NCBI GenBank assembly: GCA_039026955.1
Contig: JBCCLH010000009.1
Coordinates: forward strand, 83,056 to 147,055
Length of the DNA: 64,000 nt
Direction of reading: 5' to 3'
From: Kordia sp039026955
GTDB lineage: Bacteria; Bacteroidota; Bacteroidia; Flavobacteriales; Flavobacteriaceae
Under the pieces are notes generated by a model. It did no database searches and had not been told where the DNA came from. It saw only the letters and a list, made by a program, of their open reading frames with translations. The position numbers and the translations under genes are program-made. Every line of letters starts with the position of its first letter. The first letter of the stretch is position 1. This document shows, piece by piece, positions 28,984-38,987 of this stretch.

Positions 28984-30687
28984 ATGCCTAACAATCTTCA
29001 TTTCTTACATCGTATTTTTTTAATTCTTAGTGCAAGTTTGTTTCTATTGTTGCAATGGAGTTGCGCACCTGAAAGTGAGCAACCGATCCTCGACAAAGGA
29101 ACACTCAATCTCACCACAGCAGACTTTTCCAAGCAACCAGAAATTTTGTTGCAAGGCGAAAGTTTATTCTACTGGAAACAATGGCCGCTAGACGATAATG
29201 GAGATTTTAATCCTTCCAATTTAACCACAACAGATACCATCACTTGGCCGTATACAATGTCTACTGGAATTTTAGAGAGTAACAGAGGTTTTGGCACCTA
29301 TCGCTTTTTCGTGCAACAGCAGGTTTCTGAAAAGACACATATCATTCGTATGGAAAGAGCATTGGCAGCATTGGAAGTGTGGATTAATGGTAAAAAGATC
29401 ATCACACATGGAAAAATTTCCAAAACAGCAGTCAACGAACAAATTGACGGTCGTCCGTTAGTGATTCCGTTACCGAATGAAGCGAAACTTGACGTGATGC
29501 TAGTATTTTCAAATTACAAACATCGATTAGGTGGCGGATTCTCTTTAAATAATACCGTTCAAGAAGAAGCCTATTTTACGCAAAAAAATCAATCCAAAAA
29601 ACTGATTGAAGGTATTATTACCTTTCTGATTCTGCTGTTTGGTGCGTATCAAATTCTACGCTATTTTAGTTTTCCACAGTATGCATACTTTCTCTATTTA
29701 GGCTTGTTTTGTTTGATTGGCGCATCCCGACAATTATTTGTAGGTGAAGGATTGATTTATAATTTCTTTCCTGATATCTCGTTCGAAATCGTACAAAAAA
29801 TGCGCTATGTTGGGTATTATGGGAGTTTATCTGCTGTTTCTATGTATCATGCTGTGTTATTTCCAGGATACTATTCAAAACGATTTATACAAGCATTTGT
29901 CATGATTCCGATTATTGGAATCCTCTATGTGCTCATAGCGCCAGTGTATTACGCAACGTTTTCTGCGCCTATATTTCAATGCTATGGATTGTTGGTAGCT
30001 GTCTTTGGATTTTACCATATCATTAGTGCTGTCCGAGATAAGAAACCGTATGCAGTAGGCATGTTGGTAAGTTTAACCATTACTTGTATCATCTTTTTGA
30101 ACGATTTATTGAATGCGATGTTGCTTATAAAAACGGAGTATTTGATCAATTACGGATTATTGGTCTATTTAGGTTTTCAGATGATTTTAAATCATAAAAT
30201 TCAGAAAAAAACAGCTCGAGAAATGCTCCGCTTGTCTCAAGATATTGAGCGGATGGCAGATCGTATTGAGAAAAAAGAAAAAGAAATTACCGAATTGCGT
30301 TCCGAAACATTTCAGCAATTGAAATCAAAAGAAAAACTTGTTGAAAATTTGAAAAAAGTCGCGTCGAATGATGACTCGATTACCATTGAAAATGTCATTG
30401 CCAGTTTAAAGTCGGAATTGCTGGAAGACACACAACTGACACGTATTAAAAATGATATTGAAACGTTGAATCAGGCGTTTGCGGAGCGTATAAAGACACT
30501 GCATCCAAATTTGACAGCAACGGATATTGAAATCTGCTCGTACTTGCGTTTGTCTTTAGATCGAAAAGAAATTGCCAAACTGCGTTTTACTTCTGTGGAA
30601 GCCGTACGGAAATCGAGATACCGTTTGCGCAAGAAGCTACATCTAGCACCTGAAGACGATTTAGACGCGTATGTAAAAGGAATTTAG
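28984..30687 (+). CDS. Seven-helix membrane sensor with HTH output (paralog B)
   Basis: This is a 567-residue protein. An N-terminal signal or anchor (HRIFLILSASLFLLLQWSC) ends in a Cys that may be lipidated. An extracytoplasmic beta domain (about 30-200) has GFGTYRFFVQQQ and ALEVWINGKKI, like the jelly-roll sensor domains of 7TMR-DISM proteins. About seven membrane helices span roughly 208-405 (first IEGIITFLILLFGAYQIL). A coiled coil follows at about 410-470 (EKKEKEITELRSETFQQL). The same LuxR-like HTH as the TPR regulators lies at about 500-555 (HPNLTATDIEICSYLRLSL, RKEIAKLRFTSVEAVRKSR). It likely binds a carbohydrate-like or other periplasmic ligand and controls transcription directly. 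A diverged paralog at 36220 is broken. Confidence 0.85.
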   Translation: MPNNLHFLHRIFLILSASLFLLLQWSCAPESEQPILDKGTLNLTTADFSKQPEILLQGESLFYWKQWPLDDNGDFNPSNLTTTDTITWPYTMSTGILESNRGFGTYRFFVQQQVSEKTHIIRMERALAALEVWINGKKIITHGKISKTAVNEQIDGRPLVIPLPNEAKLDVMLVFSNYKHRLGGGFSLNNTVQEEAYFTQKNQSKKLIEGIITFLILLFGAYQILRYFSFPQYAYFLYLGLFCLIGASRQLFVGEGLIYNFFPDISFEIVQKMRYVGYYGSLSAVSMYHAVLFPGYYSKRFIQAFVMIPIIGILYVLIAPVYYATFSAPIFQCYGLLVAVFGFYHIISAVRDKKPYAVGMLVSLTITCIIFLNDLLNAMLLIKTEYLINYGLLVYLGFQMILNHKIQKKTAREMLRLSQDIERMADRIEKKEKEITELRSETFQQLKSKEKLVENLKKVASNDDSITIENVIASLKSELLEDTQLTRIKNDIETLNQAFAERIKTLHPNLTATDIEICSYLRLSLDRKEIAKLRFTSVEAVRKSRYRLRKKLHLAPEDDLDAYVKGI

Positions 30688-30721
30688 TAGTACGCTATGA
30701 GACCTAAAACGAATGATTATT

Positions 30722-31369
30722 TTATTTTTTCTCAGTTGATTTTGGTTTTGATATTTCTTTTATGTGAAGTGTATCAATCGATAGTGTTTTTGTGTTTATA
30801 TCAACAGGAGCAATTTTGAAGCCTTCTGTATTTTTGATGGTCGCATCAATCTTTATGGGATCAGTAGTTTTATTGATTGCTTTCAATCCTATAAAGGTTG
30901 CAATGATTACAAATGTTAATGAAAAATAGAACCATCTGAATGTATATGAAAATATCACATAATACCAATTGTTTTTTTTAAGTTCTCTGAATTTTGTAAA
31001 ATTCATTGAAAAAGATTGTACCGTATATTCCTTGTAATCACCTTCAATTCCCTTTTGAGCACTCGCCTTTAACTCATCTTTTTTTACTTGAAATTTATTC
31101 CGATTGGCAACACAGGAATACAAACTGATAAAGCTTCTTTCATTGGCGACAAACATAGCGTCCAATACCCAAAACATAAATGTTGGTCCCAATGCAATAA
31201 AGCACAAATACGGTTCATTTATTGTTCCAGTAAGCGCAAAAATTGCTGCAGTAATGGTAATTGCCCAACCTTTGATCATAAATGAATTCGCGTTATGACG
31301 GTTGATGACGCCTTGAATAAATTCCAAGTGTCTGTCGTTGATTTCATCTTTACTTTCTTGTGCTTCCAT
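30722..31369 (-). CDS. Predicted four-helix membrane protein of unknown function
   Basis: This 215-residue protein begins with a charged helix (RHLEFIQGVINRHNANSF). Two hydrophobic helices follow (about 34-50, GWAITITAAIFALTG, and 55-74, FIALGPTFMFWVLDAMFVAN), then a cytoplasmic segment with ERSFISLYSCVANR. A second hydrophobic region lies at about 140-168 (FRWFYFSLTFVIIATFIGL), with a Lys-rich tail. The pattern H-L-x-F-I-Q-x-V-I-x-R-x-x-x-N-S-F-x-x-K-G-W, then F-W-x-L-D, is one I recall from a widespread uncharacterised membrane family. It is transcribed opposite to its neighbours and seems unrelated to the LRR units. Confidence 0.75.
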   Translation of the reverse strand: MEAQESKDEINDRHLEFIQGVINRHNANSFMIKGWAITITAAIFALTGTINEPYLCFIALGPTFMFWVLDAMFVANERSFISLYSCVANRNKFQVKKDELKASAQKGIEGDYKEYTVQSFSMNFTKFRELKKNNWYYVIFSYTFRWFYFSLTFVIIATFIGLKAINKTTDPIKIDATIKNTEGFKIAPVDINTKTLSIDTLHIKEISKPKSTEKK

Positions 31370-31562
31370 GATCCGTTATGCAAGTATCTCTAGAGATGTA
31401 GTGAAAAGTTAAAGCTAAACCAATTCCACGTAAAATCATATTAAAACGTAAGATTTTTAATTAAAAATAAAAAGCTACTGCCAAAAGATACCATCAAAAA
31501 TGGTAAACTTTAATAGATTCATTAGTAAGTATAATAAATTAAAAAACAGCTATTTAAAACAT

Positions 31563-31621
31563 TGTCCCTCTACGTGTCCGCCCAAATTTATTTTTAGAAA
31601 GATGCTTACGCTATACATTTA
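31563..31621 (+). promoter_or_regulatory. Operator-promoter P3: degenerate direct repeat plus -7 box
   Basis: Half-sites TGTCCCTC (31563-31570) and TGTCCGCC (31575-31582) are 12 bp apart. The -7 box TACATTTA (31614-31621) begins 39 nt after the second half-site starts, the same geometry as P1, P2, P4 and P5. The micro-ORF ATG is 70 nt after the box start, as at P4. The gap 31370-31562 holds nothing else supported. Confidence 0.6.
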
Positions 31622-31683
31622 TAATGAGTAAAGTAGTCACTGCTTTTTACAAGACTCTTTCAATCAATTTATAAATCAAAGTC

Positions 31684-31854
31684 ATGTTTTTCACTTTCAA
31701 AAAAATATTCAAAAACAAACAAGCAAGACATGCTACTCTTGCGGAAATGGAAGCACAAAAACAAGAAATGGAATTAGAATTAGCACGCTTAATTGCGATT
31801 GAAGAGAGCTTAAAATCATCAAAAAAAGCAACACAACACCATAACCTAACATAA
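31684..31854 (+). CDS. Micro-ORF coiled-coil protein, 56 aa (type II)
   Basis: It starts MFFTFKKIFKNKQARHA and continues TLAEMEAQKQEMELELARLI before a Lys/His-rich end. It shares MF-F-FKK-F and the AEMExQKxEMExxL helix with the 52-residue ORF at 40918, which sits before a TPR-HTH gene rather than an LRR gene. It ends 11 bp before the LRR3 start. The short amphipathic, basic N-terminus plus coiled coil matches the type I micro-ORFs in layout though not in sequence. Function unknown. Confidence 0.7.
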   Translation: MFFTFKKIFKNKQARHATLAEMEAQKQEMELELARLIAIEESLKSSKKATQHHNLT

Positions 31855-31865
31855 CATATAACCCC

Positions 31866-34800
31866 ATGATCATGTATAAAAATGTATTTTTCTTTCTATT
31901 TTTTAGTATTACTTACAGCATAAATGCCCAATATACCTCCATTCCTGATGCTAATTTTGAAGCCGCTTTAGGGACGTTAGGCTACGATGATATTTCGGGT
32001 GATGGACAAGTGCCAACCATAGTAATTTCCGCGATAACCAGTTTGGATCTTGATTATGCACATATCGCCGATTTAACAGGTATTGAAGATTTTACGGCCT
32101 TAACCATCTTGGAATGCGGATGGAATACATTTACTAGCGTAGACCTGTCCAATAATACGCTGCTACAAGAATTTCGTGCGAACAATTGTAATTTAACAAG
32201 TATTGATATATCTAATCTTTCTGCTCTAGAAAAACTACAAGTCAATGAAAATGCATTACTTACGTTGGATGTTTCAACGAATAGCAATTTAAAACAGTTA
32301 ACCGTTACAGACAATCAATTAGCTAGTTTGGACATTACTAACAATCCTAATTTAGAAGCTTTGTTTGCTGGCGGAAATCTGCTTGTAACTCTTGACACGA
32401 GTACTAATATCCTTTTAGAAGAAGTAGAAATGTATGATTCTTCGATGCTGGAGTCTTTAGATTTTTCAGCCAATAGCAATCTAGCGTATATAGATGTTGA
32501 AGATTCTACAATATCATTCTTAAACATACAAAACGGCAACAATACTGCGCTTGGCAACGGTGATTTCTATGCGCGTGATAATCCGAATTTGAGCTGTATT
32601 TTGGTAGATGATGTAACGTATAGCAGCACCAATTGGACACGAATTGAAGCTACCACAAGTTTTAGCGATACTTATTGTCGCTACACAATCATTCCTGATG
32701 CAAATTTTGAAGCAGCTTTAAATGCTTTGGGCTATGACGATATTTCAGGCGACGGACAAGTACCAACAGCGTTAATTGAAACTGTAACCAATTTAGATGT
32801 CATCAATGAAGGCATTACCGATTTTACTGGAATTGAAGATTTTATTGCGCTGCAAGTTTTTTATTTTAGTGACAATGATGTAGCTACTGTTGATCTTTCA
32901 AACCTTCCTTTATTGCGAAGTGTACGAGCGATTGCCTGTAATTTAACTTCTATCGATTTTACAAACAATCCGTTGATGGACGACATTCGAATTGAAGAGA
33001 ATAATATCAATTCTATTGATTTAAGTAATAATCCTTTGCTTGACATTCTGCAAATAAACAACAATCAATTAACTGCGTTAGATCTAAGCAATAATCCACT
33101 ACTTATTAGATTAAGAGCCAATGATAATGCGATTACTGAGCTTGATTTAACGAATAATACGGTGCTTTCTGAAGTACGATTACAAGTAAATAATTTAACC
33201 GAATTGAATATACAGAATGGCGCCAATACCAGTATCAGTACGTTTGAAGCTTATAATAATCCAAACTTAACTTGTATACGAGTTGATGATGTTACCTACA
33301 GTACCACTAATTGGACAAGTATAGATGCTGCTTCCACGTTTAGTGATACGTATTGTAATTACACAAGCATTCCAGATGCTAATTTTGAAGCAGCTTTAGA
33401 AGCCTTGGGTTATGATGATATTTCAGGTGACGGACAAGTGCCAACTGCATTAATTGAAACAGTAACCAATTTGGACTTACGCAATCAATCCATTGCAGAT
33501 TTGACAGGAATCGAAGATTTCACCGCTTTGGATACTTTGGATTGTTCTAATAACTCACTCACAACTTTTGATATCAGCTCCAATGAAAACCTAATGATTG
33601 TCAATGCAAGCATGAATAGCATTGCTACTGTAAATACTGGAAACAACAGTGTATTACAGTTTTTACTCTTACAGTTTAATAACATCACTGCTGTAGATTT
33701 TTCAGGGAATTCAAATCTTCAACTTATTGATTTGAGTGATAATCCACTCACAACGCTTGATGTGAGTCAAAATGTAAATCTCATCAGTTTATTTGCTCGA
33801 AATACACCTTTAGCTACCATTGATGTGACACAAAATACGGCGCTCATCGAATTTAAAATTTCAGGAACTACTGCTACGAACATCAACCTTTCAAACAATA
33901 CCGCACTGGAAGAAATTGTCATCAGAAACTGTCCTAATTTAGCATACCTAAATCTTAAAAACGGAAACAATACGAGCATTACAGCAATTGAAATACTTCA
34001 CAATCCCAATCTGGTTTGTGTTGCTGTGGATGATGTAACCTATAGTACTACCAATTGGACACAAGCAAGTGGAATGTTTAGTTATTCAGACACTTCCTGC
34101 TTTGGCAACTACACACTTATTCCAGACATTCAATTTGAAACCGCTTTGGATCTATTGGGCTATGATGATATTTCGGGTGATGGACAAGTGCCAACCGATT
34201 TAATTAATGGAATCACCAACTTGGATGTTTCATTATCTGGAATTAGCGATATCACAGGAATTGAAGATTTTACGAGTTTAGAAGTTTTAGACATTTCATT
34301 CAGTTCAATCGATGATTTAGACCTCAGCGGAAACACTACCATTCAGGAACTGTATTGTCAAAGTGGTGTTAATACTTCTTTGAATGTAAGCAATATGGCT
34401 GCTTTAAGAATCTTGCATTGTTATGAAGCTGGATTTTCAAGCATCAATTTAGCCAATAGCACAACTTTAGAAGAATTACAAGTATTTCACAGCAACTTGA
34501 GTACTTTGGATGTAAGCACAAATACTGGACTAAAAAAACTATACATGTATGAAGATGGTGTAAGCAGTATCAATCTCAATGGTGCGATTGCTTTGGAAGA
34601 ATTATACGTATACAGAACAAGTATTACTAACTTGGATCTTTCTACCAATATTGCCTTAAAAAAAGTAGAATGCTATGAAGGTGCTTTACAGACCCTTACT
34701 ACGAGCGGTGCCACTGCGCTAGAAGAATTATATGTATATAGGAATGACCTTGCCAATCTAGATGTTTCTAGCAATACTTCGTTAACGACGCTACATTGTT

Positions 34801-35903
34801 ATGAGCAAAATTTGGCTACTTTAAATACTACTGGAGCCAGTTCTTTAACCGAGGTACTCACCTATTCTTCACTAATAGAAACTTTAGATTTGAGTACAAA
34901 TACACAATTAGAAAGTGTAAACGTAGCCAGTACACATCTTTCCTCATTAAATATTCAAAATGGAAACAACACAAACATTACAATTTTTGAAGCGCGATTC
35001 AATAGTAATTTATTCTGTATTTTGGTAGATGATGCAGCATACAGTACTACCAATTGGACATCCAGAGATGAACAGGTAAGCTTTAATGAAACAAGTTGCG
35101 ATTTTGTGGTTGTAGATATAGATGTATTTTTACAGGGCGCGATGATAAATCCGAATGTTGGAGAAGAAAATCTAATGCGAGATGATTTACGTGTAGATGA
35201 TGGCAATTACGGTTCCACGTCTCCGTATGGCGATGGTGCTTTTGTATCAGAAATTGTCGGATTGGACGATCAAGGAGCTGATTCTATGGTCGATTGGGTT
35301 TGGATAGAACTCCGTGACGCTAACGATGCTTTGACTGTCGTTGAAGGACAATCCGCAGTCTTACAACGCGACGGAGATGTAGTGGCAACTACTGATGATT
35401 TAAATACACCATTAACCTTTTATGGAGTGCCACATGGCAATTATTATATTGTGGTAAAACATAGAAATCACCTTGGCATCATGACCGCAAATACCATCAC
35501 GTTAAATGATCAAACAACCACCATTGATTTCACAGATGCTGCAAATGAAATTACCTACGGAAGCAATGCGCAAACCGATTTTGGAATACCTACCGAAACC
35601 TTAGCCATGTGGGCAGGGAATGTAAATAGTGATAGTGTATTGCAATATTCTGGAACCAATCCTGATACACCCGCTATTTTATCGGAAATCTTAAACGATA
35701 GCGGAAACTTTCTCAATTTCCCAACCTATGCTTTGACTGGTTACAGTGATTTTGATGTAAATATGAACGCCAATATACAATATTCTGGCACAGATCCAGA
35801 TACACCATTTATTTTACAAAATGTATTGGCACATCCTTTAAACTTTTTAAACTTTAGTACCTATCAAATCATTGAGCAATTGCCCGAAAACTTTGTGTTG
35901 TAA
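31866..35903 (+). CDS. Giant secreted LRR protein 3, four modules
   Basis: This 1345-residue protein starts at 31866 or at the ATG of 31872; the signal peptide ends near SINAQ|YT. It has four modules, each with IPDxxFE, DISGDGQVPT and DITGIEDF-type blocks, LRRs and the CILVDD/TNWT/C cap. In the last module the LRRs depart from the norm, with repeated ALEELYVYR and LKKLYMYE-type strands (about residues 850-990). The C-terminal region (about 1079-1345) is the shared one: FLQGAMINPNVGEE, VDWVWIELRDAND, KHRNHLGIMTANTIT, and loops GNVNSDSVLQYSG and DVNMNANIQYSG. The second loop has lost the usual D-G pair. It is the shortest of the five and has its own terminator at 35987. Confidence 0.9.
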   Translation: MIMYKNVFFFLFFSITYSINAQYTSIPDANFEAALGTLGYDDISGDGQVPTIVISAITSLDLDYAHIADLTGIEDFTALTILECGWNTFTSVDLSNNTLLQEFRANNCNLTSIDISNLSALEKLQVNENALLTLDVSTNSNLKQLTVTDNQLASLDITNNPNLEALFAGGNLLVTLDTSTNILLEEVEMYDSSMLESLDFSANSNLAYIDVEDSTISFLNIQNGNNTALGNGDFYARDNPNLSCILVDDVTYSSTNWTRIEATTSFSDTYCRYTIIPDANFEAALNALGYDDISGDGQVPTALIETVTNLDVINEGITDFTGIEDFIALQVFYFSDNDVATVDLSNLPLLRSVRAIACNLTSIDFTNNPLMDDIRIEENNINSIDLSNNPLLDILQINNNQLTALDLSNNPLLIRLRANDNAITELDLTNNTVLSEVRLQVNNLTELNIQNGANTSISTFEAYNNPNLTCIRVDDVTYSTTNWTSIDAASTFSDTYCNYTSIPDANFEAALEALGYDDISGDGQVPTALIETVTNLDLRNQSIADLTGIEDFTALDTLDCSNNSLTTFDISSNENLMIVNASMNSIATVNTGNNSVLQFLLLQFNNITAVDFSGNSNLQLIDLSDNPLTTLDVSQNVNLISLFARNTPLATIDVTQNTALIEFKISGTTATNINLSNNTALEEIVIRNCPNLAYLNLKNGNNTSITAIEILHNPNLVCVAVDDVTYSTTNWTQASGMFSYSDTSCFGNYTLIPDIQFETALDLLGYDDISGDGQVPTDLINGITNLDVSLSGISDITGIEDFTSLEVLDISFSSIDDLDLSGNTTIQELYCQSGVNTSLNVSNMAALRILHCYEAGFSSINLANSTTLEELQVFHSNLSTLDVSTNTGLKKLYMYEDGVSSINLNGAIALEELYVYRTSITNLDLSTNIALKKVECYEGALQTLTTSGATALEELYVYRNDLANLDVSSNTSLTTLHCYEQNLATLNTTGASSLTEVLTYSSLIETLDLSTNTQLESVNVASTHLSSLNIQNGNNTNITIFEARFNSNLFCILVDDAAYSTTNWTSRDEQVSFNETSCDFVVVDIDVFLQGAMINPNVGEENLMRDDLRVDDGNYGSTSPYGDGAFVSEIVGLDDQGADSMVDWVWIELRDANDALTVVEGQSAVLQRDGDVVATTDDLNTPLTFYGVPHGNYYIVVKHRNHLGIMTANTITLNDQTTTIDFTDAANEITYGSNAQTDFGIPTETLAMWAGNVNSDSVLQYSGTNPDTPAILSEILNDSGNFLNFPTYALTGYSDFDVNMNANIQYSGTDPDTPFILQNVLAHPLNFLNFSTYQIIEQLPENFVL

Positions 35904-35986
35904 GCTAAATTCAAAGAGTTCCTCTAAAATAAAATACCATTTAATTTTACATTCGAGAGTAGCGATTTGGGACATTACTAATCATG

Positions 35987-36015
35987 AAAGCGTCATCATT
36001 CAGGTGACGCTTTTT
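35987..36015 (+). terminator. Rho-independent terminator after LRR3
   Basis: AAAGCGTCA (35987-35995) pairs with TGACGCTTT (36005-36013), followed by a T-run. It is 83 bp after the LRR3 stop. Confidence 0.75.
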
Positions 36016-36026
36016 ATTAATTTCTG

Positions 36027-36034
36027 TACATTTG
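36027..36034 (+). promoter_or_regulatory. -7 box of the broken 7TM-HTH gene
   Basis: TACATTTG is the exact counterpart of the box at 28955 in front of the intact paralog. There the ATG is 21 bp away; here it is 185 bp away because a MITE-like element lies in between. Confidence 0.5.
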
Positions 36035-36043
36035 CAGAAAATA

Positions 36044-36205
36044 ATACCAAATCAACTTTAGGATGCGACTTTAGAAGCGAAGTTGCTTTGGCAGCCTAGG
36101 ACGCTGTGAATGTTTTGCATAGCCTTAGCTACGGAAAATATTCGCAAGGAACTAGGATGCCAAATGAACGAGCTTATATGTTGCATCTTATGGTAGATTT
36201 GGTAT
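36044..36205. mobile_element. 162-bp MITE-like element with 26-bp terminal inverted repeats
   Basis: The left end ATACCAAATCAACTTTAGGA and the reverse complement of the right end ATACCAAATCTACCATAAGA agree at 21 of 26 positions when extended to 26 bp, with the outer ten identical. No transposase is encoded. Comparison with the intact paralog's short leader (28963-28983) shows that this block is extra sequence between the -7 box and the start codon of the broken regulator. A clear target-site duplication could not be defined. Confidence 0.65.
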
Positions 36206-36219
36206 GTTATGATTGCTTA

Positions 36220-37956
36220 ATGCCCAGAAGTCTTCATACGTATTATACCAAATTTTCAAAAGATACTGCCTTCATTAAAAAACTGCTTTTTGTACTCTGT
36301 GCAAATCTGTTTATAATGCTGCAATGGAGTTGTGCACCTGAAAGTGAACAGCTGATTGTTAAAAAAGGAACACTCGATCTATCTACTGCCGATTTTTCTA
36401 AAAACCCAGAAATATTACTACAAGGCGAAGGTTTGCTTTATTAGAAACAATGGCCGTTGGACGCTGACGGAAATTTTATACCTGAACATTTAAAAGTCAG
36501 CGATACAATTTCTTTGTTAAGAATGATTTCTACCGAAATACACGAAAATCCAAGAGGCTACGGTACGTATCGTTTCTTTATCAATCAAAAAGACCTTCAA
36601 GAAAATTTAGTGATTAACATCCAAAGAGTTTTAGGTGCTTCCGAAGTGTGGATTAATGGACAAAAGATCGCTTCGCACGGAAAAATTTCACAAAATGGTG
36701 AAGGTGAAAAAATTGACGGTCGCCCATTCATTGTGGAATTGCCAAACGAAACGTCACTCGATGTAATGCTTGTATTTTCAAACCATAAACATCGTTTGGG
36801 TGGTGGATATTCTTTGCGAAATTCCATTCAAACCAAAGCATCGTACACGCAAAAAAATAAAAGTGCATTTCTTATCGAAGGCATGATTACCTTTCTCATC
36901 ATCATTTTTGGATTGTATCAGATTCTATACTTTAGCATCTATCGAAAATATCAAACCTATTTGTTTTTAGGATTGTTTTGTTTGTTTGGTGGTGTACGAC
37001 AGTTGTTTGTCGGAGAAGCTTTGATATATTCGTTTTTTCCAGAGATCTCCTTTGACATCGTTCAAAAAATTCGCTACATCGGATATTATGGCGGATTGGG
37101 TTCGGCATTTCTATATCACGACAAATTATTTCCTGGATATTTCACAAGCATCGTCAAAAAAATTGGTGGAATTACTCCTTTTTTAGGGTGTATTTTCGTA
37201 TTGGTGACTCCTACCTATTACGGAACCTTTAGTGCGCCTATTTTTCAAGTGTGTGGACTCTTTATAATTATAGTAGGTTTTCATCAAACCCTAAGTGCCG
37301 CGCGTGATAACAAACCTTTTGCTAGAGGAATTCTGATTAGTACCTCTATCACTCTGCTCTTCTTTGCGAATGATTTATTGAATGCCATGCTCATCATTCA
37401 AACCGTATATATTGTCAATTATGGCTTGTTATTATATGTGATCTCGCAAGTAATCTTAAATAGCAAGATTCAAAAAAAGACTGAAAAAGAGTTGTTGCAA
37501 TTGGCTTCTGATATTTCTACGATGGCAATGCGTATTCAGCGAAAAGAACAAGAAATTACGGCCTTACGCTCCGAAACATTTCAGCAATTAAAATCCAAAG
37601 AAAAACTAGTTGAAAACTTGAAAAAAGTCGCTTCCAATGATGATTCTGTCAGCATTCAGAATATGATTGCAAGTTTAAAATCTGAATTGTTAGAAGATTC
37701 ACAGTTAAATCGAATCAAGAATGATATTGAAACGCTGAATCAAGAATTTGCGCAACGTATTAAAGAATTGCATCCAAGTTTAACGCCAACTGATATTGAA
37801 ATCTGTTCGTATTTGCGCTTATCGCTAGGGCGAAAAGAAATTGCCAAACTTCGTTTTACTTCCGTAGATGCCGTAAAAAAATCCAGAAATCGTATTCGAA
37901 AAAAGATGAATCTAGCACCTGAGGAAGATTTGGATACGTATATTAAATCAATCTAA
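36220..37956 (+). pseudogene. 7TM-HTH regulator broken by one in-frame amber codon (paralog C)
   Basis: The frame is continuous from the ATG at 36220 (MPRSLH, aligning with MPNNLH of the gene at 28984) to 37956 except for TAG at 36442-36444. There the intact paralog has Trp (LFYWKQWPLD against LLY-stop-KQWPLD), so a single TGG to TAG change explains it. The rest is well kept: signal or lipo-anchor ending in LQWSC, jelly-roll-like domain (GYGTYRFFINQK, SEVWINGQKI), about seven helices, coiled coil and HTH (HPSLTPTDIEICSYLRLSL). Its leader also carries a MITE. It could be a recent pseudogene, a sequencing error, or a shortened protein restarted at an internal ATG such as 36523; a recent loss is most likely. 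Confidence 0.75.
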
Positions 37957-38000
37957 AGGATTTTGATGTATGATTTTCGATTAGAATTATGTTTTTTACG

Positions 38001-38920
38001 ATTCGTCTTCCCGAGGAACGCAGTGACGCAGTGATTTGTTTATCGTAGAAAATCATTGTTATTTGAAACCACAGATTGCCACGAATTTCTACAAAATTCT
38101 CGCAAAGACGTTTCAATAGGCATTGGTACATTTTCAAATTAACAAATTGATACATTAAAAAAATCGTCATCACAAGGAATGGAGTGACGCGGTGATCTGT
38201 TTATCGTTGAACATCATTGTTATTTGAAGCCACAGATTGCCACGAATTTCTAAAAAATTCTCGCAAAGACGTTTCAATAGGCATTGGTACATTTTCAAAT
38301 TAACAAATTGATACATTAAAAAAACCGTCATCACAAGGAACACAGTGACGCGGTGATCCCATCAAATCATAGTAAAAGTCATCTTTGAAACAAACAGATT
38401 GCCACAAATTTCTAAAAAATTCTCGCAAAGACGTTTCAATAGGCATTGGTACATTTTCAAATTAACAAATTGATACATTAAAAAAAACGTCTTCACAAGG
38501 AACGCAAGTGACGCGGTGATCTGTTTATCGTAGAACATCATTGTTATTTGAAGCCACAGATTGCCACGAATTCCTAAAAAATTCTCGCAAAGACGTTTCA
38601 AAGGCATTGGTACATTTTCAAATTAACAAATTGATACATTAAAAAACCGTCTTCACGAGAAACGCAGTGACGCGGTGATCTCATCAAATCATAGTGAAAG
38701 TCATCTTTGAAACAAACAGATTGCCACGAATTTCTGCAAAATTCGCAATGACGTTTCAAAGGCATTGGTACATTTTCAAATTAACAAATTGATACATTAA
38801 AAAAACCGTCTTCACGAGGAACGCAGTGACGCGGTGATCTGTTTATCGTAGAACATCATTGTTATTTAAAGCCACAGATTGCCACAAATTTCTTCTAAAT
38901 TCTCGCAAAGACGTTTCAAG
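38001..38920. repeat. Tandem array of six about 161-bp units
   Basis: The anchor CAGATTGCC(A)C recurs at 38072, 38233, 38395, 38557, 38717 and 38875, spacing 158-162 bp. Each unit carries GAACGCAGTGACGCGGTGAT-like sequence, then CAGATTGCCACGAATTTCT, CTCGCAAAGACGTTTCAA and GGCATTGGTACATTTTC. Two variants of the middle part alternate. Form A has TGTTTATCGTAGAACATCAT; form B has ATCAAATCATAGTAAAAGTC. The order is A, A, B, A, B, A. It contains no real ORF, although the regulator frame at 38988 is open backward into it. Confidence 0.85.
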
Positions 38921-38974
38921 TAGTATCAAATCCACAAATCAACAAATCAACAAATCAACACAACAAAAAAACAT

Positions 38975-38982
38975 TATTTTTG
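38975..38982 (+). promoter_or_regulatory. -7 box directly before the TPR-HTH start
   Basis: TATTTTTG fits TAnnTTTG and ends only 5 bp before the ATG at 38988, so the transcript may be leaderless or nearly so. No operator-type direct repeat is present upstream. Confidence 0.35.
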
Positions 38983-38987
38983 TCTGC

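Noticed and set aside
36106..36219. Upstream extension of the broken regulator's reading frame
   Set aside because: The extra codons fall in the MITE-like element. The paralog at 28984 supports a start at 36220.
38001..38920. CRISPR array
   Set aside because: Units are about 161 bp with no short identical repeats separated by unique spacers, and no cas genes are present.
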